This document shows positions 26,214-35,094 of a DNA stretch of 64,000 bases, in pieces. The position numbers were made by a program, and so were the translations under genes. A model generated the notes under the pieces. It was not told where the DNA came from and ran no database searches. It saw only the letters and a program-made list of their open reading frames with translations. The stretch comes from Sphingomonas yabuuchiae (lineage in GTDB: Bacteria; Pseudomonadota; Alphaproteobacteria; Sphingomonadales; Sphingomonadaceae): positions 1-64,000 of the forward strand of contig NZ_JACHNX010000007.1 in the NCBI RefSeq assembly GCF_014199595.1, in the 5' to 3' direction. The number at the start of each line of letters is the position of its first letter. The stretch's first letter is position 1.

Positions 26214-27011
26214 TTACTGGATCGCGGCGGGATCGACCTTCAACGACGGCGGGTTGATGACCGGCGGGGTATAGGGCCTGGCGGCGGGCACCGGCTGGCT
26301 CGACAGCACGGGGCCGGTGGGCGCGGTGGCCGGGGCGACGGCGGGGGCCGCGCTGCTCGCGATGGTCAGCGGGGCGACGCCCTGCTGCACCGGCACCATC
26401 GTGCCCGCGCGCCAGGCGTCATAGGCGCGGAAGAAGGCGATGAAGGGTGCGTTGAGCTTTTCCAGCCGCTCGGCCGCCTTCATGTCGAAAGCGGTGGTCG
26501 GGGCGGCGCTGATATCGGCCAGCACTTCGTCGGCGGCGGCGCAGAAGGTCTTGCGGACCGGCGTGATCGAGAAGAAATTGTACAGCCGGGTCATCGCGTC
26601 GTCATAGCTGTCGCGCCAGTCGCCGCCCTGCGCCTGATACTCCGCCGAATAGCGCTTTTCCGCGGCCGCCAGCTCGATCCGCTGGACGGTCAGCATGGTG
26701 TTGTAGCGGGTGACGATCTGCCCCTCATCCGGCCCGCGACAGGCCAGCGCGGCGACGTTCAGTCCCGAGCGCAGGTGCCAGACGGTGGCGGCGCTGGTCA
26801 GCGAGCGATTGGGCGTGGCGTAATTGCCGTCGGGCAGCAGGGCCGGGATCCGCATCCCCGGCGTGGCACCGGCGGGCAGGGCTGCGCGGACATATTGCGG
26901 CGGGGCCGGGACCATGACCGGCGGCGGCGCGACCTTGGCGGTTTCGCGCGCGGCGCATCCCGCCAGCGACAGGCCGATCGCCACACCCGATACAATACGC
27001 AAACTCGCCAT
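26214..27011 (-). CDS. Lipoprotein of unknown function
   Basis: A 265-residue protein with a lipobox SLAGC placing the lipidated Cys at residue 19, and Ala/Arg at the next positions, which favours outer-membrane sorting. The middle (about 60-180) is mostly helical, with two cysteines (LACRGPD and KTFCAAA). The C-terminal third is Pro/Ala-rich low complexity. The ATG at 27011 starts the lipoprotein signal; the frame continuing to 27146 passes through a repeat hairpin. I do not recognise a family. It could be an envelope or cell-wall factor. Confidence 0.6.
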   Translation of the reverse strand: MASLRIVSGVAIGLSLAGCAARETAKVAPPPVMVPAPPQYVRAALPAGATPGMRIPALLPDGNYATPNRSLTSAATVWHLRSGLNVAALACRGPDEGQIVTRYNTMLTVQRIELAAAEKRYSAEYQAQGGDWRDSYDDAMTRLYNFFSITPVRKTFCAAADEVLADISAAPTTAFDMKAAERLEKLNAPFIAFFRAYDAWRAGTMVPVQQGVAPLTIASSAAPAVAPATAPTGPVLSSQPVPAARPYTPPVINPPSLKVDPAAIQ

Positions 27012-27132
27012 GACCCTGATCCTCGGAAAACCCCGCCCCCGGTTATGGGCGACGTCATGCCGAAACAAGGTTAACACGTCGTAACCTGTGCGATGAAACG
27101 AGGCGTATGTCAGGGGGTTGGAAGTCGTGCTA

Positions 27133-27155
27133 TTCCTCCCCTGCAAGGGGAGGAA
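27133..27155. repeat. Hairpin after nitronate monooxygenase gene, kind B end unit
   Basis: TTCCTCCCCT (27133-27142) pairs perfectly with AGGGGAGGAA (27146-27155) around a three-base loop. It lies five bases after the minus-strand stop codon at 27161-27163. This is the isolated end-hairpin of the larger kind B repeats and may act as an mRNA 3' structure. No T-tract follows. Confidence 0.7.
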
Positions 27156-27160
27156 CAGGT

Positions 27161-28198
27161 TTACGCCGCGCGCGCGACCAGTGCGGCGGCGGCTTCGGTC
27201 ATCAGCTGGGCGAGGATGTCGGCGATCGGCTCTTCCTTCGTCACCATGCCGACCGACTGGCCTGCCATCACCGAGCCATGCTCGATATCGCCGTCGATCA
27301 CCGCGCGACGCAGCGCGCCCGCCCAGTAATGTTCGATCTGGAGCTGCGCCTCCATCATCGCGACCTTGCCCTCGTCCAGCGCCTGGGCGACTTCGCGCTG
27401 CTTGGCGGTGAACAGCTCGCCGCCCGCATTCTTCAGCGCGCGGACCGGGATGACCGGCAGGCGCGGGTCGATCTGCACGCTGGCCACCGCATCGCGGGCC
27501 GAGGCGCGGATGAACGCCTTCTTGAAATTAGGGTGCGCGATCGATTCGGTCGCACAGACGAAACGCGTGCCGAGCTGAACGCCCGCCGCGCCCATGTCGA
27601 GATAACCCGCGATCGCCTCGCCCCGGCCGATACCGCCCGCCACGAAGACGGGGACTTGGGTCGCGATCTCGGGCAGCATTTCCTGCGCCAGCACGCTGGT
27701 CGACACCGGGCCGATATGGCCGCCCGCCTCCATGCCCTCGATCACCAGCGCATCCACGCCCGAGCGGATCAGCTTCTTGGCGAGGCTGAGCGCGGGCGCG
27801 AAGCAGATGACCTTGGCCCCCGTCTCCTTGATCGCCTCTAGCGCGCCCTTGGGCGGCAGGCCGCCGGCCAGCACGACATGGCCGACCTGGTGACGGCCGC
27901 ACACCGCGATCAGGTCGAACAGCTGCGGGTGCATGGTGATCAGGTTCACGCCGAAGGGGCGGCTAGTCATCGCCTTGGTCGCGGCGATCTCGGTATCGAG
28001 CAGCTCGGGGGTCATCGCGCCGCACGCGATCACACCGAAGCCGCCCGCATTCGACATGGCGGAAACCAGGTTGCGCTCCGAGACCCAGGACATGGCCCCC
28101 GCCATGATCGCCATATCGGCGCCCAGAAATTCCGCGCCGCGCGCCATGCGGGTGGCGAGACGCTGTTCGCCGGTGGTGGTGGTGAGGGTGTCGGTCAT
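27161..28198 (-). CDS. Nitronate monooxygenase / NAD(P)H-dependent flavin oxidoreductase
   Basis: A 345-residue TIM-barrel FMN enzyme of the nitronate monooxygenase family (enoyl reductase II-like). The FMN-binding parts are GAMSWVSERNLVSAMSNAGGFGVI at the N-terminus, EGMEAGGHIG, FVAGGIGRG and MGAAGVQLGTRF; His in EGMEAGGHIG is the family catalytic candidate. Members oxidise alkyl nitronates or reduce other substrates; specificity is unclear. The ATG at 28198 is preferred over 28249, which extends into noncoding sequence. It stands alone, followed by a hairpin and preceded by a large repeat. Confidence 0.9.
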   Translation of the reverse strand: MTDTLTTTTGEQRLATRMARGAEFLGADMAIMAGAMSWVSERNLVSAMSNAGGFGVIACGAMTPELLDTEIAATKAMTSRPFGVNLITMHPQLFDLIAVCGRHQVGHVVLAGGLPPKGALEAIKETGAKVICFAPALSLAKKLIRSGVDALVIEGMEAGGHIGPVSTSVLAQEMLPEIATQVPVFVAGGIGRGEAIAGYLDMGAAGVQLGTRFVCATESIAHPNFKKAFIRASARDAVASVQIDPRLPVIPVRALKNAGGELFTAKQREVAQALDEGKVAMMEAQLQIEHYWAGALRRAVIDGDIEHGSVMAGQSVGMVTKEEPIADILAQLMTEAAAALVARAA

Positions 28199-28240
28199 CG
28201 ACGCTCCATGCCGTGGAGCGGGGCGGACGGCAAGATTTGG

Positions 28241-28460
28241 TTCACGCAAAGCCGCGATGCCGCGAAGAAGTTGGTTCGCGCGGAGACGCGGAGGCGCGGA
28301 GATGACCTGCGCGCGGCAGCGCCATCACTTGATCGACGATGGTTGAAAAAGGAACGGCGACGCGGCTAGATTCACCACCTCCGCGTCTCCGCGTCTCCGC
28401 GTCTCCGCGCGAACCAATCTTCTTGCAGACGCTTCGTGTCTTCGCGGCTTCGCGTGAACG
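28241..28460. repeat. Nested palindromic repeat, kind A with outer terminal arms
   Basis: The inner kind A arms are at 28270-28301 (TTGGTTCGCGCGGAGACG...) and 28379-28420 (CTCCGCGTCT units, then CGCGCGAACCAA). An outer pair of arms surrounds them: TTCACGCAAAGCCGCGATG with CCGCGAAGAA (28241-28269), and TCTTCGCGGCTTCGCGTGAA (about 28439-28458). The inner units differ in copy number of CTCCGCGT. The region between nitronate monooxygenase and lysC has no coding character. Confidence 0.75.
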
Positions 28461-28470
28461 AAAGCCCCCT

Positions 28471-28500
28471 CCCCAAGCCGGACCCGGGGAGGGGGAAGCC
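28471..28500. repeat. CT-rich hairpin just after lysC stop
   Basis: CCCCCTCCCC and GGGGAGGGGG arms enclose AAGCCGGACCC. The hairpin ends a few bases from the lysC stop codon (28502-28504). It is a fragment of the CT-rich repeat set, again directly 3' of a gene. Confidence 0.65.
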
Positions 28501-28501
28501 T

Positions 28502-29752
28502 TTAGGCCGCCTCGGCGTCCAGGCCGTAAGCGGTGTGCAGCACGCGCACCGCCAGTTCGGTATAGTCCTCTTCGATCAGCACGCTGACCTTGATCTCCGA
28601 CGTGGTGATCGCGAGGATGTTGATCCCGCGCGCGCCCAGCGTCTGGAACATGGTCGAGGCCACGCCCGCATGGCTGCGCATGCCGACGCCGACGACCGAG
28701 ATCTTGGCGACCCGCGTATCGTGGACGAGGTTGCCGTACCCGATCTCGCCGCTCGCCTTTTCCAGCACGTCCAGGCTGCGCGCCAGATCGGCCGAAGGAA
28801 CCGTGAAGGTCACGTCGGTCGAACCGGTCGAATGCGCGATATTCTGGACGATCATGTCCACATTGATCCCCGCATCGGCCAGCGGCGCGAAGATCGCGCC
28901 GACCGCGCCGGGGCGATCCGGCACGGCGGTCAGGGTGATCTTGGCTTCGTTCTTGTCATGCGCGATGCCGGTGATGAGCTGGCGTTCCATATCGTCGATT
29001 TCCTCTTCGCCCACGATCAACGTGCCGCGATGTCCGTCTTCGTCCCGTGCGTCGTCGAACGAGCTGAGCACCCGCACGCGCACCTGTTCCTTCATCGCCA
29101 GACCCACCGAGCGGGTCTGGAGCACCTTGGCACCGACGCTGGCGAGTTCCAGCATCTCCTCATAGGTGACCTTCGACAGCTTGCGCGCGCGCGGCACGAT
29201 GCGGGGGTCGGTCGTGTAGACGCCGTCGACATCGGTATAGATGTCGCACCGCTCCGCCTTCATCGCCGCCGCAACGGCGACCGCGCTGGTGTCCGATCCG
29301 CCACGGCCCAGCGTCGTGACCCGGTTGCCCTCGGCCACGCCCTGGAAGCCGGGGATCACCGCGACCACACCGCTGGCCAGGCTCTGGTCGAGCGCGGTCG
29401 TGTCGATCTCGCCGATTCGCGCTTTTGCGAACGCGGTGTCGGTATGGATCGGCAGCTGCCAGCCCAGCCACGAGCGGGCGGGGACGCCCATCGCCTGGAG
29501 CGTGATCGCCAGCAGGCCGCTGGTGATCTGTTCGCCCGCCGAGACGACGACGTCATATTCCTGGGGATCGTAAAGCGACGAGGCCTCGCGGCAGAAACCA
29601 ACCAGCCGGTCGGTCTCCCCCGCCATTGCAGAGACGACGACCGCGACCTCATGGCCCGCCTCCACCTCGCATTTGACCCGCGCCGCCACGTTGCGGATGC
29701 GCTCGATTCCGGCCATCGAGGTGCCGCCGAACTTCATCACGATACGGGCCAT
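28502..29752 (-). CDS. lysC: Aspartate kinase
   Basis: A 416-residue enzyme phosphorylating aspartate, the first step towards lysine, threonine, methionine and diaminopimelate. KFGGTSMAG at 7-15 is the ATP/Asp motif, GRGGSDTSAVAVAAA follows at about 200, and the C-terminal third holds two ACT domains for feedback inhibition by lysine or threonine. The ATG at 29752 begins MARIVMKFGG. A frame running on to 30679 would add 309 residues antisense to ubiG and is rejected. It is divergent from ubiG over 54 bp. Confidence 0.95.
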   Translation of the reverse strand: MARIVMKFGGTSMAGIERIRNVAARVKCEVEAGHEVAVVVSAMAGETDRLVGFCREASSLYDPQEYDVVVSAGEQITSGLLAITLQAMGVPARSWLGWQLPIHTDTAFAKARIGEIDTTALDQSLASGVVAVIPGFQGVAEGNRVTTLGRGGSDTSAVAVAAAMKAERCDIYTDVDGVYTTDPRIVPRARKLSKVTYEEMLELASVGAKVLQTRSVGLAMKEQVRVRVLSSFDDARDEDGHRGTLIVGEEEIDDMERQLITGIAHDKNEAKITLTAVPDRPGAVGAIFAPLADAGINVDMIVQNIAHSTGSTDVTFTVPSADLARSLDVLEKASGEIGYGNLVHDTRVAKISVVGVGMRSHAGVASTMFQTLGARGINILAITTSEIKVSVLIEEDYTELAVRVLHTAYGLDAEAA

Positions 29753-29806
29753 GCGGTTTTTGCCAATCTCCTTGGGGTAAAACGGCGGTCCTGATAGGTA
29801 GCCCCC

Positions 29807-30544
29807 ATGACGAACGCAAGCCATTTGAACGATTCTACCATTATTGGGGCCGAAGCCGCACATTTCGGAAAGATGGCGGCGGATTGGTGGGACCCCAAGG
29901 GGTCTAGCGCGATGCTGCACCGACTCAACCCGCCCCGGCTGCGTTACATTCGCGAGCAGATCGATCTGCATTGGGATGCGGACGGACAGGGCTTCACGCC
30001 GCTTTCGGGCAAGCGGGCGCTGGATGTCGGGTGCGGCGCGGGATTGTTGTGCGAGCCGCTGGCGCGACTCGGGGCCGAGGTGACGGGGCTCGACGCCGCC
30101 GCCGAAAATGTCGCGGTCGCCGCCGCCCATGCCGCGCAATCGGGACTGGACATCCATTATCGTGCGGGCAGTGTCGAGGGATTGGCGGGCGAGACGTTCG
30201 ACCTCGTCACCTCGCTGGAGGTGATCGAGCATGTCGCCGATCCGGCGCGATTCGTGCGCGGGCTGGCCGATGCGCTGGCGCCGGGCGGGCTGATGATCCT
30301 GTCGACGCCGAACCGCACGCCGTTGTCGAAGCTGGCGCTGATCACGCTGGCCGAAGGGACGGGTGCGATCCCCAAGGGCACGCATGACTGGTCGAAGTTC
30401 CTGACGCCCGACGAGCTGACCGCGCTGTTGACCGACGCAGGACTGACGGTCCGCGATGTGCGGGGTCTGAGCTATTCGCCGACCAAGGGGTTCATGGTCA
30501 GCGACTCGACCGCCCTCGACTATTTCGTGACCGCGACCCGCTGA
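29807..30544 (+). CDS. ubiG: Bifunctional 2-polyprenyl-6-hydroxyphenol methylase / demethylubiquinol methyltransferase
   Basis: A 245-residue SAM-dependent O-methyltransferase acting twice in ubiquinone synthesis. The N-terminal FGKMAADWWDPKG is characteristic of UbiG. Motif I LDVGCGAG is at 72-79, and SLEVIEHV follows near 135. The LSYSPTKGFMVSDSTALDYF C-terminal region is also typical. It opens divergently from lysC, and the lysC-ubiG head-to-head pair is common in Alphaproteobacteria. A CT-rich repeat lies 10 bp downstream. Confidence 0.95.
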   Translation: MTNASHLNDSTIIGAEAAHFGKMAADWWDPKGSSAMLHRLNPPRLRYIREQIDLHWDADGQGFTPLSGKRALDVGCGAGLLCEPLARLGAEVTGLDAAAENVAVAAAHAAQSGLDIHYRAGSVEGLAGETFDLVTSLEVIEHVADPARFVRGLADALAPGGLMILSTPNRTPLSKLALITLAEGTGAIPKGTHDWSKFLTPDELTALLTDAGLTVRDVRGLSYSPTKGFMVSDSTALDYFVTATR

Positions 30545-30554
30545 CGCCGCCATT

Positions 30555-30657
30555 CTCCCTTCGCCTTCAGGGGAAGGGTCGGGGGTGGGGCGCTTCCGCA
30601 AACGCACGGCCAGTGGCGACGCCCCACCCCAACCCCTCCCCTGAAGGGGAGGGGCTT
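30555..30657. repeat. CT-rich palindromic repeat between ubiG and GT-C gene
   Basis: The left part has CTCCCTTCGCCTTCAGGGG, AAGGGTCGGGGGTGGGGCG. The right part mirrors it: CGCCCCACCCC, then AACCCCTCCCCTGAAGGGGAGGGG. The GGTGGGGCG arms pair with CGCCCCACC. It lies between two same-strand genes and begins 11 bp after the ubiG stop. Confidence 0.7.
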
Positions 30658-30672
30658 GCTCGGGATACCCCC

Positions 30673-32106
30673 ATGCCATCTTTTGACCGCCCCACGATTT
30701 CGGCCAACCACCGCCTCCTGATCCTGCTCGCCGTGGCGGTCCTCGCCCGAGCGCTGACCTTCGGCAATCCGGTGGTGCATGTGGACGAGGAGTTCTACTT
30801 CTTCACCGGCCATTCGATGTGGCAGGGCGCATGGCCGTTCGTCGATGTGTGGGACCGCAAGCCGGTCGGGCTGTTCCTGCTCTATGCCATACCCGCCGCA
30901 TTCGGCTTTCCGGCGGGCATCTGGGCCTATCAGGCCATGGCACTGGCCAGCGTCGTCGCGACCGCCTGGCTGATCGCGCGCATGGCCGAGCGGCTCGGCT
31001 GGGGCGCAGGCGCGACGGCGGCGGGGATCGCCTATATTCTGTGGCTGGACCTGCTCGGCGGACAAGGGGGCCAGGCGCCGGTCTTCTACAATCTGCTGAT
31101 GATGGGGGCGGCCTGGGCGATCCTCGAATCGGATCGGCGAAAGCTGCGCAGCCTGGGTCTTGCCGCAATGGCGCTGGCCGGCCTTGTCCTCCAGATCAAA
31201 TATTCGGCAGTGGTCGAGGGGATGGTCTTCGGCCTGTGGCTGCTCGTTGCAGAGTGGCGGCGGAGCCGGTCGCCTGTTGCCCTGATCCTTTATGGCCTCG
31301 CGCTGGTAGTCGTGTCGCTGTTGCCCACCGCGATGGCGGCGGGCGTCTATGCCGCGATCGGGCAGTGGGACGCGTTCCTCTACGCCAATTTTCTGTCGAT
31401 CTTTCACCGCAACCCCGATCCGCTGGCAGAACTGGCGGGCAATCTGGGGCAGATGGTGTTGATCCTGTCGCCCATCGTCACGCTGGCTGTGCTCGGATTG
31501 AAGCGAGCAGAGCGCGATCGGGAGCGGAATTTCCTGGCCGTCTGGCTGAGCGCGGCGATCATCGGGGTGCTGATATTCCGGCCTTGGTTCGACCATTACG
31601 GCCTGCCGATCCTGCTCCCCGCCTGTACGGCGGCGGCGGCGATGCTGGGGCGGGAAGCTTGGCGGCAGCGCTATACCCCTGCCCTGCTGCTGACCGTCGC
31701 GCTGGCGGGGCAGATCGTGCTGCTGTCCTTGCGCCACGAACGCGGCGACGCGACCGAGTTCGCCGCCCTGTCCCAGGCGGTCGGCAAGGGGCCGGGTTGC
31801 CTCTACGTCTATTCGGGCAGCACCATGCTCTATGTCGCGACCCGGCGCTGCGCCCTGTCGCGCTGGATCGTGCCCGCGCATCTCAGCCGCGCGCGCGAGG
31901 CCGGGGCCACCGGCGTCGACCAGGATGTGGAGATCACCCGCATCCTCTCGCAACATCCCGCCGTCGTCGTGATGCGCCCGCCCTATAATGGCGAACGGCC
32001 CGAGGCGCATGCCCGCGTCCTGGCGGCGATGGCCGATGGCTATCGGCTGGCAGCGAAACTGCCGATGGGCAATGAGACGATCAGCGTCTATAAATCCACG
32101 CGATGA
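30673..32106 (+). CDS. Membrane glycosyltransferase, GT-C fold (PMT/GT39-like)
   Basis: A 477-residue polytopic protein with about ten membrane helices. The first periplasmic loop holds the acidic motif HVDEEFYFF (residues 36-44), matching the catalytic Asp/Glu of GT-C enzymes, and WDRKPVGLFLLY follows near 58-69 as in dolichyl-phosphate-mannose-type transferases. It would use a polyprenyl-phosphate sugar as donor; the acceptor (protein, lipid A or glycan) is unknown. The ATG at 30673 is chosen over 30613, which starts inside the repeat. Its stop overlaps the next ATG (ATGA). Confidence 0.82.
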   Translation: MPSFDRPTISANHRLLILLAVAVLARALTFGNPVVHVDEEFYFFTGHSMWQGAWPFVDVWDRKPVGLFLLYAIPAAFGFPAGIWAYQAMALASVVATAWLIARMAERLGWGAGATAAGIAYILWLDLLGGQGGQAPVFYNLLMMGAAWAILESDRRKLRSLGLAAMALAGLVLQIKYSAVVEGMVFGLWLLVAEWRRSRSPVALILYGLALVVVSLLPTAMAAGVYAAIGQWDAFLYANFLSIFHRNPDPLAELAGNLGQMVLILSPIVTLAVLGLKRAERDRERNFLAVWLSAAIIGVLIFRPWFDHYGLPILLPACTAAAAMLGREAWRQRYTPALLLTVALAGQIVLLSLRHERGDATEFAALSQAVGKGPGCLYVYSGSTMLYVATRRCALSRWIVPAHLSRAREAGATGVDQDVEITRILSQHPAVVVMRPPYNGERPEAHARVLAAMADGYRLAAKLPMGNETISVYKSTR

Positions 32107-32840
32107 AACGCCTTCTCGCCTCGATCCATGACGTGTCCCCCCGGTTCGAGGGGGCGGTCGATGCGCTGTACGACCGTCTGTCGGGGCATCTCGGCGGCCC
32201 GCGCCTCGCCATGCTGGTCATTCCCGATCATTGGAACAGCGCGCCGATCGCACCCGGCACCCCCTTTGCCACGCGGCTGCGCAACTGGGCGGACATGGGA
32301 ATCGAGATGTTCGTCCATGGCTGGTCGCACAAGGACGACATGGTCCACACCGACCAGAAGACCGCGCTGAAGGCCAAGCACATGACCGCGGGCGAAGGTG
32401 AGTTCGTCGGCCTCGACCGCGCCGAGGCGCTGCGCCGGATGCAACGCGGCACCGCGCTGATCGAGGATATCATCGGCCGCCGCGCGACCGGCTTCATCGC
32501 CCCCGCCTGGCTCTATTCGGACGAGGCACGCTTGGCGCTGGGGGATGCGGGTTTCGGGCTGGCGGAGGATCATTTCCGCGTCTGGACACCGACCGACGGC
32601 AAGATCGTCGCGCGTGGCCCCGTCGTCACCTGGGCCAGCCGTTCGCGCGGGCGGCAATTAAGTTCGCTCGCCGCCGCCGCCGTGCTGCGTCACGGCCTGC
32701 GCCCGACCCCGGTGGCGCGCGTCGCGGTGCATCCGGGCGACAATGGCGTGCCCGCGCTGCTCGACAGCATCGACAAGACCTATGCGCGCCTCGCCCGTAC
32801 CCATCGGCCGTCGCGCTACGCAGACCTGCTCGCCGCCTGA
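32103..32840 (+). CDS. DUF2334 / polysaccharide deacetylase-like protein
   Basis: A 245-residue protein of the NodB-like superfamily. The N-terminal SIHDVSP contains the His-Asp pair at residues 8-10 that binds metal in this fold. EMFVHGWSHKDD near 77-88 supplies the HxxxH-type histidines, and GFIAPAWLYS near 137 is the family R/P motif region. It is probably a metal-dependent carbohydrate deacetylase, though substrate and activity are unproved. It overlaps the upstream GT-C gene by four bases, which points to shared work on a surface glycan. Confidence 0.8.
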   Translation: MKRLLASIHDVSPRFEGAVDALYDRLSGHLGGPRLAMLVIPDHWNSAPIAPGTPFATRLRNWADMGIEMFVHGWSHKDDMVHTDQKTALKAKHMTAGEGEFVGLDRAEALRRMQRGTALIEDIIGRRATGFIAPAWLYSDEARLALGDAGFGLAEDHFRVWTPTDGKIVARGPVVTWASRSRGRQLSSLAAAAVLRHGLRPTPVARVAVHPGDNGVPALLDSIDKTYARLARTHRPSRYADLLAA

Positions 32841-32841
32841 A

Positions 32842-33306
32842 TCAGCGCGCCGCCAGCGTATGGAGGTAGCGATGCCGCGCCTCCGACCCGCGCGGATAGG
32901 CGGCAAGCATCTTCGCCTCACCTGCGGTCAGGCTGAATTTCTGATAGCCTTTGCTGCCCAGGCACCGTTCGACGTCGCCGACCTGAATGCCGTGGAGCAG
33001 GCGCTTTTGCCGATCCGGCTGCGTGCGACGAACGGACAGCATCCAGTCGTCGCCGCCATCGGCGGGGCTGGGGAAATTCATCAGGCGATCCGCCGTCTCG
33101 AACCCTCGGATGAACCGCTTTGCCGGTTCATCCTGCGATACGTCACGGAAATAGCCGATCTTGGCGCATTCGACCGAGTCGGCGCGATACTGGTCGAAGG
33201 TGACGCCGGATTTGCCCCAGCTTTCGATCGGGGGACGGTCGGCCGCCTGCGCGGCGCCCAAAGACGCCAGCATGATGCCCATCACGACTGCGAAGCCACG
33301 ACTCAT
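32842..33306 (-). CDS. Exported protein of unknown function
   Basis: A 154-residue protein with a signal peptide (MSRGFAVVMGIMLASLGAAQA, cut after QAA or AQA). Two cysteines lie in the mature part (VECAKIGYF and ERCLGSKGYQ) and could form a disulfide. No family is recognised. It converges on the DUF2334 gene, the two stops being one base apart, and lies 69 bp downstream of the start-distal end of the glycosyltransferase at 33375. Periplasmic location is inferred. Confidence 0.6.
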   Translation of the reverse strand: MSRGFAVVMGIMLASLGAAQAADRPPIESWGKSGVTFDQYRADSVECAKIGYFRDVSQDEPAKRFIRGFETADRLMNFPSPADGGDDWMLSVRRTQPDRQKRLLHGIQVGDVERCLGSKGYQKFSLTAGEAKMLAAYPRGSEARHRYLHTLAAR

Positions 33307-33374
33307 CGACCGTCTCCCATGACATTTTTGTCATGATGACAGACTCACGGGCGGTGCGAAAGGTCCGTTCCGGC

Positions 33375-34559
33375 TTAGGCGACGGCCTGCAACTGCTCAC
33401 CCTGGTCGAGCAATTGCTGATAGCGCGCGATCAGCGCCTCGGCATGATCGCGGTCGCTGAACACCTTGCCCGCCGCCACGCGCGCGGCGTTGCGCAGCAC
33501 GCGCTGGTCGCGCGCCAACAGCCGCTCGATCGCCTCGGCACAGGCCGCCCCGTCGCGCGCGCGGAAGGTCTCGGCGAACAGCGGATTCGCCACCTCGGCA
33601 CAGCCGCCATAATCGGGCACGACCAGCGGCAGACCGGAGGCCAGCGCTTCGGACGCCACCAGCCCGAACGTCTCGGTCTCGCAGCCATGGACCAGCGCGT
33701 CGCAGCTCGCCATGATCCGGGCCAGGCGCGGGCGGTCATAGACCGGGCGGAACAGGCGGATATGGGGGCTGCCCGCGATCCGCTTCTCCAGCGTCCGGCT
33801 GGCGACGCCGCCGCCGATCAGGATCAGGCCGACCGGCCGGGTCGAAGCCACACGCTCGACCGCGTCGATGACCATCGGCCAGCGTTTTTCGGGATGATGC
33901 CGCCCCAACCCCAGCAACAGATGCGCGTCCTCAGGGAGAGCACACTGCGCCAGCAGCGCGGCGCGCAGCCGTTCGTCGCGGTGGTCGGGCGAGAAGAAAT
34001 GCCGCTCGATGCCCAGCGGAATGCCCTCGTCCACCCGCACGCCGCGCTTGCCCAGGCGCTTCACCAGCGCCGGGCCGTTGGACAGCACCAGGTCGTAATG
34101 GTCGAGGAAACGGTTCATGTAGCGGCTGTACCAGCTGAACCAGTCCTCCACCCGCTCCTGCGCGACCAGGCCGTCCAGCCAGCGGACCGGATAGGTGCCG
34201 ACATTGTCGTTGTGCATGAAGAAGACCTTCTTCGCGCGCCCCTGCCAGCTGGCGACGAACCAGGCGGGCTTGGCGGGCGAGGAGACCTCCACGATGTCGG
34301 GGTCCAGCTCGTCGAGCAGCTGGCAGACCGGCGCGGAATCCCAGAACATCCCGTAATTGGTGTCCAGGATCAGGCGCGGCGCCTTCACATAGATGATCTT
34401 GCCGCCGCCGGGGCGTTCCTCGACCCGGTCCTCGGTGCCCGGCGCGAGCACGATCAGCTCATGGCCCATCTCGGCCAGGATCGACATCTTGCGATCGATA
34501 TAGGTCCGCACGCCCCCGCCGGTGGGGGAGTAGAATTCGTTGACGTCGACGATGCGCAT
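33375..34559 (-). CDS. Family 4-type glycosyltransferase (GT-B)
   Basis: A 394-residue GT-B glycosyltransferase. The N-terminal domain opens with the VNEFYSPTGGGVRTYID loop (residues 4-20), the glycine-rich acceptor-side motif of glycosyl transferase 4. The C-terminal donor domain has LLGLGRHHPEKRW and GCETETFGLVASEALASG, which contains the EX7E-type motif (E..GLVASEAL). It transfers a sugar from a nucleotide donor. The ATG at 34559 is preferred over 34616. It is 10 bp after a DUF2141 gene, within a polysaccharide-related group. Confidence 0.9.
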   Translation of the reverse strand: MRIVDVNEFYSPTGGGVRTYIDRKMSILAEMGHELIVLAPGTEDRVEERPGGGKIIYVKAPRLILDTNYGMFWDSAPVCQLLDELDPDIVEVSSPAKPAWFVASWQGRAKKVFFMHNDNVGTYPVRWLDGLVAQERVEDWFSWYSRYMNRFLDHYDLVLSNGPALVKRLGKRGVRVDEGIPLGIERHFFSPDHRDERLRAALLAQCALPEDAHLLLGLGRHHPEKRWPMVIDAVERVASTRPVGLILIGGGVASRTLEKRIAGSPHIRLFRPVYDRPRLARIMASCDALVHGCETETFGLVASEALASGLPLVVPDYGGCAEVANPLFAETFRARDGAACAEAIERLLARDQRVLRNAARVAAGKVFSDRDHAEALIARYQQLLDQGEQLQAVA

Positions 34560-34569
34560 CGTCTGTTCC

Positions 34570-35094
34570 TTACTCCACCGGACCGAAACCGCCCAGCCCA
34601 CGCAGATATTGGGCACGGATGGTCGTCGTCGCCACCCCGTTGGGCACGTCGATCAGCGCGGAGGCAAGCGGCGGCTTGCGGCGGCCAAGCTTCGTATTGG
34701 CCGGGAAGCCTGCGCCGTCGCTCCAGAAATTGAACTTGTTCTTGCCGTCGCGGTCATGGGTGAACAGCAGGGCATAGCGGCCGGGACGCGGCACACGGAT
34801 GCATAGCGCGATCGCGCCGCCTGCCGGGGTCGGCACCTGGACGCGGCGGAAGGTCTTGCCCGCGCTGACCAGCACGCTGTCATCCTGGAGGAAATCCTCC
34901 TCGTTCGCGGGATAGAGTTCCAGCTTCAGATTGCCCTTGCGGTCCTTCAACCCCTCGATCCGGGCCAGGATGGCGGGACCGCCGCCACTCGTGCAGGCCG
35001 CCGCATCGCTGCCCAGCACCTGCGCGCCCGCCGCCTGCGGCATCATCGCCAGGCCGATCGTCGCCGCCATCATCATCTTCATCACGCGAATCAT
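34570..35094 (-). CDS. DUF2141 exported protein
   Basis: A 174-residue secreted protein. A signal peptide ends in AAGAQ at about residue 24, and the mature part is a predicted beta-sandwich with ILARIEGLKDRKGNLKLELY (ARIEGL near 44) and GRYALLFTHDRDGKNKFNFW, the DUF2141 core. Function is unknown. The ATG at 35094 overlaps the stop of the upstream membrane-protein gene by four bases, and the glycosyltransferase gene follows at once. The trio is therefore probably one transcript linked to a surface glycan. Confidence 0.85.
   Translation of the reverse strand: MIRVMKMMMAATIGLAMMPQAAGAQVLGSDAAACTSGGGPAILARIEGLKDRKGNLKLELYPANEEDFLQDDSVLVSAGKTFRRVQVPTPAGGAIALCIRVPRPGRYALLFTHDRDGKNKFNFWSDGAGFPANTKLGRRKPPLASALIDVPNGVATTTIRAQYLRGLGGFGPVE

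Noticed and set aside
28502..30679. Possible 725-residue fusion of lysC with an upstream domain
   Set aside because: The upstream part is antisense to ubiG and no domain is visible; the KFGGTS start at 29752 is standard.
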